The position numbers were made by a program, and so were the translations under genes. From Sycon ciliatum (lineage: Eukaryota; Porifera; Calcarea; Leucosolenida; Sycettidae), in assembly GCF_964019385.1 (NCBI RefSeq), contig NC_088643.1:939855-1003854 (forward strand): a stretch of 64,000 nucleotides of DNA, written 5' to 3'. The notes below the pieces were generated by a model that was not told where the DNA came from, did no database searches, and saw only the letters and a program-made list of their open reading frames with translations. Shown one piece after another: positions 22,096 through 34,000 of this stretch. The stretch's first letter is position 1; the number at the start of each line of letters is the position of its first letter.

Positions 22096-22867
22096 TAGGA
22101 TCGTGGTTCATACATGGCCCACCTCCCGAACAACTAACTGTTACTTTTTGTTACTTCACTCGGCAATTCACCTACGGCACAACCGACGAACAACAGCGCT
22201 CGGTCCAGGAAAGATCAAGTAATTAACGTTAGTTCAAAGTGGCTGGTTATATTTATTTCACCATGAACTGGATCTTATCACTTCCCAAAACTTGTGCATG
22301 ACGGAGTCTTTCCTTGTGTCTCCTGTACTCTTCCTACGGTCGGTACACACACGGCGTCGGTCTTATCGACATTTACATCGCTGTTCGGCCACACGCCTTC
22401 CAAGACTACCGCACACATGAGTCCATGCTTCTTTTGAACCCACAGCCATGTACTGGACTGCATACTGCAAATTACATGCAGGTTATGTCGATGCCAGTTG
22501 ACATCATTCTCATTGTATTTTATGTTCTGTGTTACCGTGGTCGCATCGCGCATGTTACGCAGGTACATGGAAGTCAGGACCAAAACTGATCATGAGGTGA
22601 TGGCCACACTCCTGAGTCGTGCACATGTACACCACTTCCCCCACACGCCCTCTCCTCTCTTCCACAGGAACTGCATTACGCTACGCTCAACCAATCTTCT
22701 CCAACACATAAAAACGCTATACCTGCAAGGTCGACTGCCATTGTGCGCCACCCGCAAGGATAGGTGGTCTTCTCGTTGAACACTGTGACTTCAAAAGCAG
22801 TACTGGCCAACTCTTTCGTTTGGCGGACAACAAATGTTCAATGTTGACCGTGTCGAGCACTTTAGGA

Positions 22868-23365
22868 AATGGTACATGCGCATGCGCGCAGCAATGCTAT
22901 TTTACTCCAGATCTTGACCGGCTGACTGAAGTTCTTGACCGGCTAAGCGGTCAGGATCGCCTGATCTTGACTGCTTATTCTGGTCGCCCATTGGCCGTCA
23001 CCTGGCAACAAGTACGTGCCATGTATGAACAGATTTTCTCTCACAGTCGTCAGTAACATTTTTATCTGGCGACTGGAAAAGAAAAAATAGATATCGTTCC
23101 AAGTGCCACTCAAGTGGATGCACTTGAACTTGAGAGAAGCATGTCACTTACCTGCGCTATGAGACTGATACATATTGGTAGCTGGGCTCTGGACGATCTT
23201 GCGTTCATACATGGCACGTGCTTGTTGCCAGGTGACTGCCAATTAGCGGCCAGAATAAGCAGTCAAGATCAGTCGATCTTGACCGCTTAGCCTTTCAAGA
23301 ACAGCAATCAGCAGTCAGCCAGTCAAGAACAGGAGTCGTACTGCACTGCGCCGCGCATGCGCATT
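22868..23365. repeat. Foldback repeat with 160-bp arms
   Basis: The left arm (about 22868-23031) and right arm (about 23209-23365) are inverted copies. Shared landmarks are ATGCGCATGCGC at the ends and GGCCAGAATAAGCAGTCAAG inside. The loop is about 178 bp with no gene. Element class unknown. Confidence 0.7.
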
Positions 23366-23439
23366 TACCAGTTCTTGAAGTCCTTGACTTGGACAACATC
23401 TAAAATTTGGTCTCCCGTCTCCCAAATTATTTGCTCGCT

Positions 23440-25408
23440 ACTGCCTTGGATGTCTGTAGGGAGACCAGAAACGCCAACCGACCTAGCAGCTGGTCCTCTT
23501 TCTCGCTGCGAAAAGCACACAAGGAAACAAAACCTCCACAAGCCCTAAGGCTGCAGGTTCTGAGCACTCGCGTTTGAGCCTTACTCTGAGAAATATCATG
23601 GTCCTGCTCCTGCACGGAGCTGAAACTCACAAGCTGACCTAGCAGCTGGTCCTGTTTCTCGCTGCGAAAAGCACACAAGGAAACAAGACCTCCACAAGCC
23701 CTAAGGCTGCAGGTACTGAGCACTCGCGTTTGAGCCTTACTCTGAGAAATATCATGGTCCTGCTTCCTCGAGCCTGCCAACACCAACCTTGAAATCCTAT
23801 GCATTCAACTTAAAAATGGCCACAAAGATGTCTATATTTTCTGCTGTTATCGGCCACCAAGGCAGGATCATTCTACCTTCCTCTCTGGCTTGCGTGAGTC
23901 CATCTCTTCCATTACGGACACTACGGCTTCTATTATCATCCTCGGTGACTTTAATGCCCGGTACAATGAATGGTATAGGCAGGATCCGAACACTGCTGCT
24001 GGAAGATGCCTTGTCGAACTGCTGGATGATACTGGGACACGTTTTACACAACTTGGCATTTACCACGGGCATATTCCCTTCCGCATGGAAAACAGCGAAA
24101 GTCATCCTGTATACAAGAAAGGTTCCCGCCACGAACCTGCAAACTACCGCCCTATCTCTCTTCTTACCTGCGTGTTCAAAGTATGTGAACGCATCTTTTA
24201 TGATCACTTATACAGACATGTTTCGCAGTTTCTGAGTCCCGCACAATCTGGGTTTCGTAAAGGCGACTCCACCTCCCTTCAACTGACCCGCATCATGCAG
24301 CAGGTGTGCCAGCATAGGGATAACAGAGCGCTTGCTGGTATTTGCTTCTTTGACTTGGCCAAGGCGTTTGATACCGTCTGGCATCGAGGACTTTTGGCCA
24401 AGCTCGAGCATGCATTCAGGGTACGTTAACAACCACTCTCCTGGCTGAAGTCTTATCTCTCTGGGCGTTATCAGTACGTAACTGTGCTTGGCACATCCTC
24501 GGCTGCAGAGCCAGTATTGTCAGGCGTTCCTCAAGGATCAATTCTTGGTCCCCTACTATTTATAATTCACGTAAACGATTTAACTGCAGTCTTCCCTGGA
24601 ACGTCTCTGTTTGCTGACGACACGACTCTTCTCACCTCATCAGCTTCCCTCACTGGCCTGAAAAACAACTTGCGTGCTGGCATTCAGGAAGTTCTTTCCT
24701 GGATGTCGTCCTGGAGATTGTCCCCAAATCTATCAAAAACAAAGATCATGCTCTTCCCGCCCCAGCCCAAGTTCACAACCCTCATCCATGCCAACTTTCC
24801 AAATCCAATTGACATAGTGTCTTCTCACAAATACCTTGGCATTGTGATTGACTCTGCACTCTCTTGGGTACCCCACATCGAATATATCTGTAAAAAATCA
24901 AGTAAATCCTTAGGAATTCTCTCTCCCCACTGCTCCTACCTCCCACTTTCTTTCATTTTTATTTAGCCTACCTTCGCCCAATATTTCATTATGCCGATAC
25001 GTCTTGGTTGGATTATCCTCTTCCGCTGCTGCAAAGCTTGAAATACGCCACAAGAAAATCCTTTTAAAAGTTCTCCTCCGTCAACCCCACATGCTCTCAT
25101 CATCCGCCCTTTATAAAATCGCTCACACAACCTCGTTATAACATGGACGCAGTGCATACCTGGCTTCTCTTGTCCATTCCATTAAGCTTGAGTTGTGCCC
25201 ACCTCATCTCATGTGTCTTAATTGGTTCTCTTCTCTAAGAACTAGAAACTCGCTCTTACTCCCTAAGTGTAACTCATCCACTCTTTTGCGCTCCCCTCTC
25301 TTTATTGCTTATTCTGTTTGGCTCACTCTACCCAGAGAAGTTAAGGATCTGACCTCACTCCGCCTGTTCAAGATCCGTGCCGCCCCTTATTTACTACGAC
25401 ATAAATAG
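23440..25408 (+). pseudogene. Decayed LINE ORF2 (endonuclease and RT)
   Basis: Endonuclease parts (FCCYRPPRQ, ILGDFNARYNEW) lead into RT blocks NYRPISLLTC, CFFDLAKAFDTVWH, GVPQGSILGPLLF and FADD (24610-24621), then a C-terminal LPREVKDLTSLRLFKIRAAP ending with TAG at 25406-25408. Damage: a 158-bp tandem duplication inside the endonuclease (repeat phase 23538/23696), a deletion joining endonuclease directly to RT near 24050, an in-frame TAA near 24428 and frame changes after about 24960. CR1/jockey-like; different family from the 16.5 kb LINE. Not functional. Confidence 0.85.
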
Positions 25409-25475
25409 CTCATTATCCACATGTCCTTTGCGTCTTTGTGTTTTTGACTGTTTTTCTGTATCTATTATTGCACGA

Positions 25476-25567
25476 TTAAAGAGGTCAATATATGAAATAT
25501 AGAACGAGTAAAAGACCTCGGGGGACCTCGGTCTTTTACTCGTTCTATATTTCATGTATTGACAGAT
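25476..25567. repeat. Short perfect foldback
   Basis: GAAATATAGAACGAGTAAAAG and its reverse complement flank CCTCGGGGGACCTCGG. Arms are about 42 bp. It is similar in architecture to the hammerhead-bearing foldbacks, but no hammerhead core is present. Confidence 0.8.
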
Positions 25568-26172
25568 TATGAGGGCAATAATAGATTTATCATGACATAG
25601 CATACCTAAACTGTGTTTAGCTTGGTTTATAGGAAGAAAGGAATACTATTGTTATAGTACATAGTATGTACATATGCCTTTACATTGGACATTACTTCTC
25701 TGTAATCAGAAGTTTTCAGTTGTCAATTGTAGCATGTTCCCCAAGTTCTTTGACTGAGAATCTGACAGTGTGGGTTCAAGTCCCAGCATTTGGCTTCAGA
25801 TTTTTCTTCTTTCAGTTCTGATTTTTTTCTAAGTTGAGGAAAAAGTTCTAAGTCCTCGGGCTAAGTGGTCAATAAAGTGGTCAATATAAGCGGTCAATAT
25901 TATGCTGATATTTGACCGCTTCGAGATCACAAGTTTCTGTGGGGGTCAATAATAAGAGAGTGATAACAGACATCTTTCTTTACGGAGTTGTTGTTGCTGT
26001 TCATTTTGCTACTCTTTCTTTTTCCCTCACCTTACTTTTATTTATCGCCGTGGTTGGCAATCACCCACTCTCTTCACATTGGCCGGTGTTTCCACTGAGT
26101 CTTGAGATGTTGTAATAAATATAAATATATAAATAGGCCAACTTAGGCGTGTGTACGGTGAGCGTGTGTACA

Positions 26173-26210
<38 letters not shown>

Positions 26211-26320
26211 AGTGAATGTGCGTCCAGTACGTGTGTGTACAGTGAATGTGCGTCCAGTACGTGTGTGTACAGTGAGTGTGTGTGTGTGTGTACGGTGAGG
26301 GTGCATGTGTGTGCAGTGTG
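25568..26320. other. Gene-free stretch; TG-rich tract at 26150-26320
   Basis: A B-box-like string GGGTTCAAGTCC at 25772-25783 has no matching A box or cloverleaf. 26150-26320 is an imperfect (TG)n with a repeated GTGCGTCCAGTACGTGTG unit. Confidence 0.5.
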
Positions 26321-26321
26321 T

Positions 26322-26353
<32 letters not shown>

Positions 26354-26630
26354 TTAATAACGAAGGTACGTGTTGGGTCGTAAGTATCCACGCAAACACA
26401 CATCCAGTCAAAATAAGGCACTTGTCAAAGTATCCGAACGTTTTCGGTCCCTTCTCATCAAGGATTATACAGGGAATGGCTCAAGTTGGAAAGACTAAAA
26501 CTTATATAGTGTAAAGATATGAGATAACAACACTCGTGACAAGGTTGAAAAAAGTGTCAAGTTCAGCACGACACAAAACTCGAAGGAAATAATAATAGCG
26601 ACAAGAACATAGTGAGCAAATTAAGTTACA

Positions 26631-26743
26631 TTGTTAACACCTCGACGAGGAGTAACACCAAACAATTGTAGCGACAACACATTTTCTTTCTGTACGCAAA
26701 GTTCAGGATCTAACTTACGGATATACAAAGCTTCTAACACAGC
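26631..26743 (-). pseudogene. PLE GIY-YIG endonuclease C-terminus
   Basis: The minus frame reads AVLEALYIRKLDPELCVQK and then ENVLSLQLFGVTP, ending with TAA at 26633-26631. EALYIRK-x-x-P-x-L is the hallmark of the C-terminal part of the GIY-YIG endonuclease of Penelope-like elements, including the conserved Glu. About 37 codons survive between inverted arms; everything upstream (RT, catalytic GIY and YIG) is lost. Confidence 0.8.
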
Positions 26744-26967
26744 AACACAAATGTGTTGTCGCTACAATTGTTTGGTGTTACTCCTCGTCGAGGTGTTAAC
26801 AATGTAACTTAATTTGCTCACTATGTTCTTGTCGCTATTATTATTTCCTTCGAGTTTTGTGTCGTGCTGAACTTGACACTTTTTTCAACCTTGTCACGAG
26901 TGTTGTTATCTCATATCTTTACACTATATAAGTTTTAGTCTTTCCAACTTGAGCCATTCCCTGTATA

Positions 26968-27001
26968 ATCCTTGATGAGAAGGGACCGAAAACGTTCGGA
27001 T
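26968..27001 (+). ncRNA. Degenerate hammerhead-like motif (PLE-1 arm)
   Basis: Stem I ATCC/GGAT (4 bp), core TTGATGA (C3 changed to U), GAA, AACGTT as stem III, and C at the cleavage position. The mirrored motif is at 26432-26465 on minus. The C3 change should abolish or reduce cleavage; stem II is poor. Confidence 0.45.
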
Positions 27002-27108
27002 ACTTTGACAAGTGCCTTATTTTGACTGGATGTGTGTTTGCGTGGATACTTACGACCCAACACGTACCTTCGTTATTAAAGTATTATCCGCCTCCGACTT
27101 CTTGTAAA

Positions 27109-27153
<45 letters not shown>

Positions 27154-27154
27154 T
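27109..27154. repeat. (ATT)n microsatellite
   Basis: Lies between PLE-1 and PLE-2; about 15 units. Confidence 0.95.
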
Positions 27155-27261
27155 AAAGAGTCGGCGTGGAGAAAGCAATTTTATTAGTGCAATTAGGAGT
27201 ATAATCGATGCAGACATGGCCAAACAACAACGAGTTCATGGAATTTTTAAGGATTTTATGT

Positions 27262-27301
27262 TATTCAAAATCGATTTTCGTGTTCCGCTCATCAGTGAAT
27301 A
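27262..27301 (-). ncRNA. Type I hammerhead (PLE-2 left arm)
   Basis: Mirror copy of 28010-28049: TATTCA/TGAATA stem I and CTGATGA/GAAAATCG core read on minus. It would be transcribed only from the minus strand. Confidence 0.75.
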
Positions 27302-27593
27302 GTATCGGAACTGAGGGTACTGTGTACAGAAATAGAACATTTTATAACAGCATAATTAATTAAAAGTGTGAACAACAAAGGAAGTGCTACAGCATTACAT
27401 AATAGGTGCTGGTGGAGATGATGGAGCCATGTTGGAGGCTGATAAGGAGTGCAGTGAGACTGAGCATCAAACGGATGAGGAGGAAGTGACTGATGATGAT
27501 GATGGTGGTGATGAGGACGATGATGATGATGAAGATGAGACGGAGGACGAGGATAAGGCGGAGGAGATCGAAGGAAGGGAGCGGGATGAGACG

Positions 27594-27809
27594 GAAGAGA
27601 GCGACGTGAGCAAAAAGTCAGCTGTATTTTGTCACTTGTTATCACGTCCAGATTGTCGTAGTGTGTACGATGATTCTCACTTTTCTGTTTTGTGCCGTGC
27701 AAGTTATGTTAAGCAGTTGAAGGTTCTGGAAGCTGTATGTATTCGTGTGCATAATCCTGTTCTTTGTAAACAAAAGAAGCATGTAGTCGCGCTAAAGTTG
27801 TTCTCGTAG
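27594..27809 (+). pseudogene. PLE GIY-YIG endonuclease C-terminal fragment
   Basis: The reading frame contains SKKSAVFCHLLSRPDC, then DDSHFSVLCRASYVKQLKV and LEAVCIRVHNPVLCKQKK, ending ALKLFS with TAG at 27807-27809. S-A-V-x-x-H-L, a C-x-V/I-L strand and the E-A-x-x-I-R-x-x-x-P-x-L block match the second half of PLE GIY-YIG domains. The frame extends upstream through a Glu/Asp-rich stretch into the inverted arm, so its start is not a real N-terminus. The same C-terminus occurs at 39786-39884 with synonymous and conservative changes. Confidence 0.75.
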
Positions 27810-28009
27810 CTGGTTATCAGATGTAAATGTTGTGTCATGTTGCACTGTATCACCTCTTGCTTTGTGGCTGCACTCAGTTATATACGTGAGCACTATGTTT
27901 GACACCTATTATGTAATGCTGTAGCACTTCCTTTGTTGTTCACACTTTTAATTAATTATGCTGTTATAAAATGTTCTATTTCTGTACACAGTACCCTCAG
28001 TTCCGATAC

Positions 28010-28049
28010 TATTCACTGATGAGCGGAACACGAAAATCGATTTTGAATA
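28010..28049 (+). ncRNA. Type I hammerhead (PLE-2 right arm)
   Basis: Stem I TATTCA (28010-28015) pairs perfectly with TGAATA (28044-28049). Core CTGATGA 28016-28022; stem II GCG/CAC with loop GAA (middle C-A mismatch); GAA 28032-28034; stem III AA/TT with loop TCGA; cleavage triplet TTT ending at 28043. The stem III region AATCGATT is palindromic, so pairing as a dimer is possible, as proposed for hammerheads with short stem III. Confidence 0.75.
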
Positions 28050-28121
28050 ACATAAAATCCTTAAAAATTCCATGAACTCGTTGTTGTTTGGCCATGTCTG
28101 CATCGATTATACTCCTAATTG

Positions 28122-28280
<159 letters not shown>

Positions 28281-28361
28281 ATTCAACATCTCCTGGCTCG
28301 TCAGAAGACTGCCTAAATATAATTATGAGAAGTCGGGTGGTAGCCAACCACGGCGAACTGA

Positions 28362-31099
28362 ATAAGGTCACACTACGGCGAGTTTTAAGGGGGCACATCA
28401 CCCAAAATTCGCTGAAAAATCGAATTTGTAAATTCATATTGAGTGCTACGTCAGTTGAAAGAGCATGAATAGCTGCAAATTCTCTGAAAACTGTGTCCCT
28501 ATCTGACCAGCCGTTCAAGAGTTATGGCCGAAAATGTGCCCTTGCAAGGAAAGATTTTTTTGTTGCATGCTGTCATTTGTTGGCAGCACTGTATTTGAAT
28601 GCGAGCAGACCGTGCGCAACTTGTCGTATTATGGAAACACGCGAAAGTGTGCAGAATTTTGCCCCAAGTCCAAAAAAGTCCAAAAAATCACGTTAAAAAA
28701 CCACGTATTGGGCTGCACGGCGGCGGGCGAAGCCCGCCGCCGTGCAGCAGGACTTTTGCCAGCACCCTCGTGACGTTGCAGATATGTGGCTTGATTATTG
28801 TAGTTGACGTTGATTTAGTGACTTTGGCAAGTTTGAGTCGTGTCAAGAAGTCAGGTAGGATTCAGTACTAGGCAGTAGTGAAACGTGAGTGGCAGTCTTT
28901 GCCGGTTTCTAAGGGCATCCTGGATTTGGTGTGCAGCGCTGTGGAAATGGTTTGCTGTGGAGGTCCCAGCACTGGATGTTGTATCAAAGGTACGACCTCG
29001 TAGCACGTGCTAAACCTAAAAAAATTCAAAAATTGACTTGGGCCTGTGGGAGTCCGCGAGAGAACGCCCACTCGTTCCGTTGTGACAGATTCCAGGGCCA
29101 CGTAGAGGGGCCCTACCCCACCACCCATGGCTGCTTCTGGACTTGTTTTAGGTTTGGGTCCCGCGCACGGACAGAATGGGCACGAAAATGTGAAAAAAAT
29201 GTAAATGCATTTGTTTGGCTCCTGGGTGGCTCGCACACCGTGGCACTATGCCGGAAATTTGAGTTTTTCCGGCCTGGAAAGCCTGTCAGTGAGGCGCAAG
29301 AACTTGTAAATCATGTCCTGAGGGCCAGCATAGTGGCAGGAGTGTGTGGTCAAAATTTCACTCAAATCCACTGAGAAACACCAAAGTTACGGTCAATTGA
29401 ATGCCATATGAAATTTTTGGGTGATGTGCCCCCTTAAGCTGGACGCAGCGTCAAGCTGCAGCACTTGACGCAGACGCGTGGTTAGGCCTCCGTCACACTA
29501 AGGCAAGTTTGAAGCTGGACGCAGCGTCAAGACGCACCACTTGACGCAGACGGGGGGTCACACCATGTTTTGTTTTTTGCAGCTCATGACTGCCGCGGCC
29601 TGACGCATTTGTCTACGGCACAAAATCACCAGGGAAACTCAATGACGACACGGATTCCCACGGAAACTGGCCTTTTGCTTATTATACAAAAATATTGTCG
29701 GACAAAGTTTTCAAATTTTTCATTGATTTTTGATAACAAGAAGACGAAACTTCGAAAGGTCCACGCGTGCACGATCGTTGTTGTTTCTTTCTGAATTTGA
29801 AGCCATTTTCAGTTGTAGTGTCGTGTATCAGGCAAGAAAAGTCCGCATCGCAGCTGTGTTTCTCCTGACTTCGTCATACTGGTTGTCCTTTTTGGGGCTC
29901 TTGACGACAACACAACACTCACAAGTCAACAGGCTCCAGTTGGCCGATGACCCACTCGAACAACTGGTCCTTTCTCGACATCATTTTCTTCTCAGAAAAC
30001 GCCTCGCTCTTCCGCCAGGTTCCGAGCAGAGCAGCCTCTGCATCGTAGGTCCACGGACTCATCTCGAAAAAAAGAGGGAACAAAACAAACCTTGAAGAGA
30101 CGAATGTCGAATGACTGCTCAACTCAAGCAACTGTCTTGAAACTAATTTTACTTGAAAGCAGGGAGTAGTACAACACCACTACTCCCTTGAAAGACACTG
30201 TTTTTCCGCCTAGCGTCACTCCCATCAGCGGCAACGCAGCCGATTTCCCCACGTCAGACGCAGCAGCGTCTGACGCCCAAACTTCCCGCGGTTGCGTCAG
30301 TTGCCATGGAAAAGCACATGATTCTGACGCTGACGCAGCATTTTTGCCGTAGTGTGACCGAGGCCTTACACAGTGTTTTGTTTTTTCGCAGCTCATGACT
30401 GCATGCCGCGGCCTGACGCATTTGTCTACTTCACAAAATCACCAGGGAAACTCAATGACGACACGGATTCCCACGGAAACCGGCCTTTTGCTTATTATAC
30501 AAAAAAATTCGGAATTTAGGTCCACGCGTGCACGATCGTTGTTGTTTCTTTCCGAATTTGAAGCCATTTTCAGTTGTAGTGTCATGGATCAGGCAAGAAA
30601 AGTCCGCATCGCAGCTGTGTTTCTCCTGACTTCGTCATATTGGTTGTCCTTTTTGGGGCTCTTGACGACAACACAACACTCACAAGTCAACAGGCTCCAG
30701 TTGGCCGATGACCCACTCAAACAACTGGTCCTTCATGTTCTCGACATCATTTTCTTCTCAGAAAACGCCTCGCTCTTCCGCCAGGTTCAGAGCAGAGCAG
30801 CCTCGGCCTCGTAGGTCCACGGATTCATCTCGAAAAAAAAAAGGAACAAAACAAGTCTTGAAGAGACGATTGTCGAATGACCGCTCAACTCAAGCAACTG
30901 TCTTGAAACTAATTTTACTCGAAAGACACTGTTTTTCCGCCAAGCGTCACTCCCATCAGCGGCAACGCAGCCGATTTCCCCACGTCAGACGCAGCAGCGT
31001 CTGACGCTCAAACCTCCCGCGTTTGCGTCAGTTGCCATGGAAAAGCTCATGATTCTGACGCTGACGCAGCATTTTTACCGTAGTGTGACCGAGGCCTTA
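28362..31099. mobile_element. PIF/Harbinger-type MITE cluster
   Basis: Two tandem units (about 29485-30366 and 30371-31099) share most of their sequence; a third left end starts at 28362 and is split by the TTAA element at 28389-29433. Ends read GGCCTC-GTCACACTA at the left and TAGTGTGAC-GAGGCC at the right, flanked by TTA (29482-29484, 30364-30366, about 31096-31098). A 3-bp TTA target and GGCC-TCACAC ends fit Harbinger-type elements. Motifs such as GACGCAGCGTC recur inside. No transposase or DNA-binding protein is encoded; open frames of about 120 codons are shared by the units because of their similarity. Confidence 0.65.
28389..29433. mobile_element. TTAA-targeting DNA transposon, non-autonomous (element C, copy 1)
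   Basis: Flanked by TTAA on both sides (28385-28388 and 29434-29437) with inverted ends GGGGGCACATCACCC-AAAA at the left and TTTT-GGGTGATGTGCCCCC at the right. The target sequence without the insertion would be a continuous Harbinger-type left end. A TTAA target fits piggyBac or Kolobok superfamilies; the ends alone do not decide. A GGCGGCGGGC palindrome at about 28719-28745 is conserved in copy 2. No transposase. Confidence 0.8.
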
Positions 31100-34000
31100 G
31101 GGTGCGAACGTGTGCATTCGATACAGCATTCCTTCTCTTGCAGAAACTAAATGGATGTCCAGCCCAATCACGGAAGTACAGCACCTCACATCGAATATAC
31201 TGGCAGTACTACTCCATGATGTACATGTAGCACTCGCCACCTAGCAGGGGACCTTTCGGGCATTTCCCAGAGTTTTTGTCTGCTCTGATTGCACTGCTGA
31301 TCATGTGATCCTGGCTGACGTGTGCTCGCCCGGTTGCTGCCGGACCGAACCTGGCCAGCTGGTGATCATCCCAGGTCAAGTCTGGCCGGGTCTCCATAAT
31401 GTTCATAGTAACTATACACTTGACCACAGATGGTGGTCACAGTGCCCCGGACTTTGGCACACTGGCGCCAGGCGCCACACTGCTCGTTTTTCCTTGTCCA
31501 AGTCTATGTGTGCTGCTCTCACTATCCTTTACATCGTGAGTGTGATTGCTCTGGTAGACCACTAACCCATGTACTGAACAGTTGCTTTGTGAGTGAAAAG
31601 TTTTGTTTTTTCACGGCTAAGCGTAGCGAAAGAGTGCAAAAAACGTATTTTTCACTCGCAAATATTTTCATGCGTTTGCTCTTGTTCTGCGCAACTCCGT
31701 TGAACCTGCCATCGTGGTCTTTGTTTTTCCTGAAGTTGAAGTTGCCCGCCCACACACCCTGGTTTCATGGGGTCTTTCTCTGTTCTTCTTGATATTGTAT
31801 GCCAAGGTGTGTGGCTTACGATTGTGACATACACTGGTCATTATATACCATTTCTTGCTGTCTCTATTAGGCCTCAACCAAATAATTATGCTTGCGCATA
31901 TTTCCGCATATTTTGTGAGACAGTTCATATTATGGCATATTGAGCGACAAAGGGAAAATTGGAATGAAACCAGCATATAATTCAAATATTCTGAAGATAA
32001 TGAGGACAAAATATTATGGACAAAATGCGTTCAGAAATGCCATTTATGGATGAATTTGGAATGGTTGAGGCGTTTGCTACATTTCCACATGGATGAACAC
32101 TATGGCTACGGTTGCTGGGGACACACCCCAGCCATACTATTCCGCATATGTTTTGATTTGCACCATAAGCATGATAGCCGTAAAGCCAACGAATATTCCA
32201 AGGTTGTAATTTTACTGAAATGATCTACACTTTCTGCTTATGTCGAGCATATTTTGGCACATCATTTTGCATATCTTGCTAAGCCTTTGGCATATTATGG
32301 ACGTTTTCTCTGATATGCGACGAGCACAATATGCTCTTTTCTTAGCATATTTGGTCGAGGAATGTGGGTGAAGTCTGTGGGTTGAGAATGGAATTGACAT
32401 ACTCTGATGGGATGCATCCCTCGACCAGCGCCCTTATAATTATGACAATCTACTGCTTGTAGCACGCACATCCACTCTAGTGGACGCACACACTGTAATG
32501 ACCAGCCGTGTTCTCTGCGACATGAACAGCGCAAATGTCCAATACACAGTACTACATTTAGTGCATTAAGAGCACCAATGCATCCAGTAATCGCCACTAT
32601 AAATCCTTCGAGAAGAGCGTAGTAAACCCTTTCACAATTTTTTTAGAGCCCCCAAATCACTTATCGCAGCAAATTTCTTTTTACGTAGTAAAGGAAAAAA
32701 GACCAAGAAACTACAAGTTACGCTATAATGTACACTTACACTTATACCACTAATTACTAAACAATCAATCTCATGCGATAACATTGCACGACACTGACCG
32801 TCGAGTTTCTTGGTCCTGTCTTCTTTACTATAAATTTATCCTTGGCTCTCCATCCGAGTTCTTTCTATGTCTTCCTCTTTTGGTTAGTCTTAGAACGATC
32901 ACTACTCCGTTGCTTCAGTAAAGTAGAAGACAGCACCTAAACGTCACGACTTCCTTGCTTCCAGTATAAACAAAGGCTGGGAATGCAATGGCAGCCTCTG
33001 GTGTTTCTTTGCACCCAGACAAAAGCCGGAGCCCTAATCACCTACATCCAACTGAAAACATTTTTAGCCTTGAGTCAATGACAGACCAAAATGGGTGTGG
33101 TAGTGCAAACAGAAAAAAACTGAACACTCGATTTTTCATTTCCCACAACTGCATGCATTTCAAATGAATATCTGCCCAATGTTAGTGCTGATTGATGAAA
33201 CGTTTTACCTGCGGATAATTCACTAACAGCTCAACGTAACTTTTCTTTCATGCGAAGAAATAAGTACTAACAACGGGAAAATGCAGCAAAATTAGTAGAA
33301 GCAGATGTCGAAGTAAGTTTCACCTTACCGTCTGTGGTAGTGAGAGCCTTCGATCCGTCTCCGTGAGCTTCGGCCGAGTATATGCAGCCTTGTAGATGGA
33401 TGCGAATTTGGCTTTCAGCAACGAAAACAGCTGTATTCACCTAGCTCAGTAGCTGCTTTAGGACAAGAACACATGAAGTAAATCTAGAGAAGAAGAAGTT
33501 AAACCTGTGCACTGGGAAACGTAACCTTTTAATAGTTTACTGCATCCGCCACAGTACTTATACGTGGTTTTCCCAGGCAAGTTAGGCCTCTTGGCCTCTT
33601 TCCTGAACAAAATGCGTCACCATTGTGTTTACATGACGGCTTACTCACCTGGCTCACAGATAGGACAACGGGACATGTAACGTTACTGGACTGTATCGGC
33701 AGCCTTGAGAAAGAAAACTAAGGAAGGAAAGCACGAAATAATAGATGACTTGCACAAAGATCCGAGCCGCGAGTGAGACGGGGCAAGTGCACCCTGTGCA
33801 CCCAGGCTACACTGCGGGCACCCTACGTAGCTACACCGTTTGTAGTGTAGTGTACTTTTTTTGTCAGCATGAATGAATGGTGCACGGCATGTACATGTAC
33901 ATGATTAGTACCGTCACTGTCTTCAGCAGCTCATGAGTCATGCATGTGCACTTGTAGGGTTAGTGGAAGCAGGTATTGTACAACTCCCTGAGTGGAAGTA

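Larger units (their letters stand above)
26353..27080 (-). mobile_element. Penelope-like element remnant with inverted pLTR-like arms (PLE-1)
   Basis: Left arm 26353-26684 and right arm 26749-27080 are almost perfect inverted copies (332 bp each) around a 64-bp spacer. On minus the spacer and adjoining arm encode the C-terminal end of a GIY-YIG endonuclease (see 26631-26743). Penelope-like elements are known to carry their terminal repeats in direct or inverted orientation, so this fits a severely 5'-truncated copy keeping both pLTRs. Each arm holds a hammerhead-like motif. An (ATT)n tract abuts the left side. Confidence 0.8.

Noticed and set aside
25745..25795. tRNA-like GGGTTCAAGTCCC
   Set aside because: B-box-like string and short stem, but no A box or acceptor pairing.
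27384..27600. Acidic protein N-terminus
   Set aside because: The start lies in the inverted arm and the acidic stretch has no match to a PLE N-terminus; only the C-terminal GIY-YIG part is supported.
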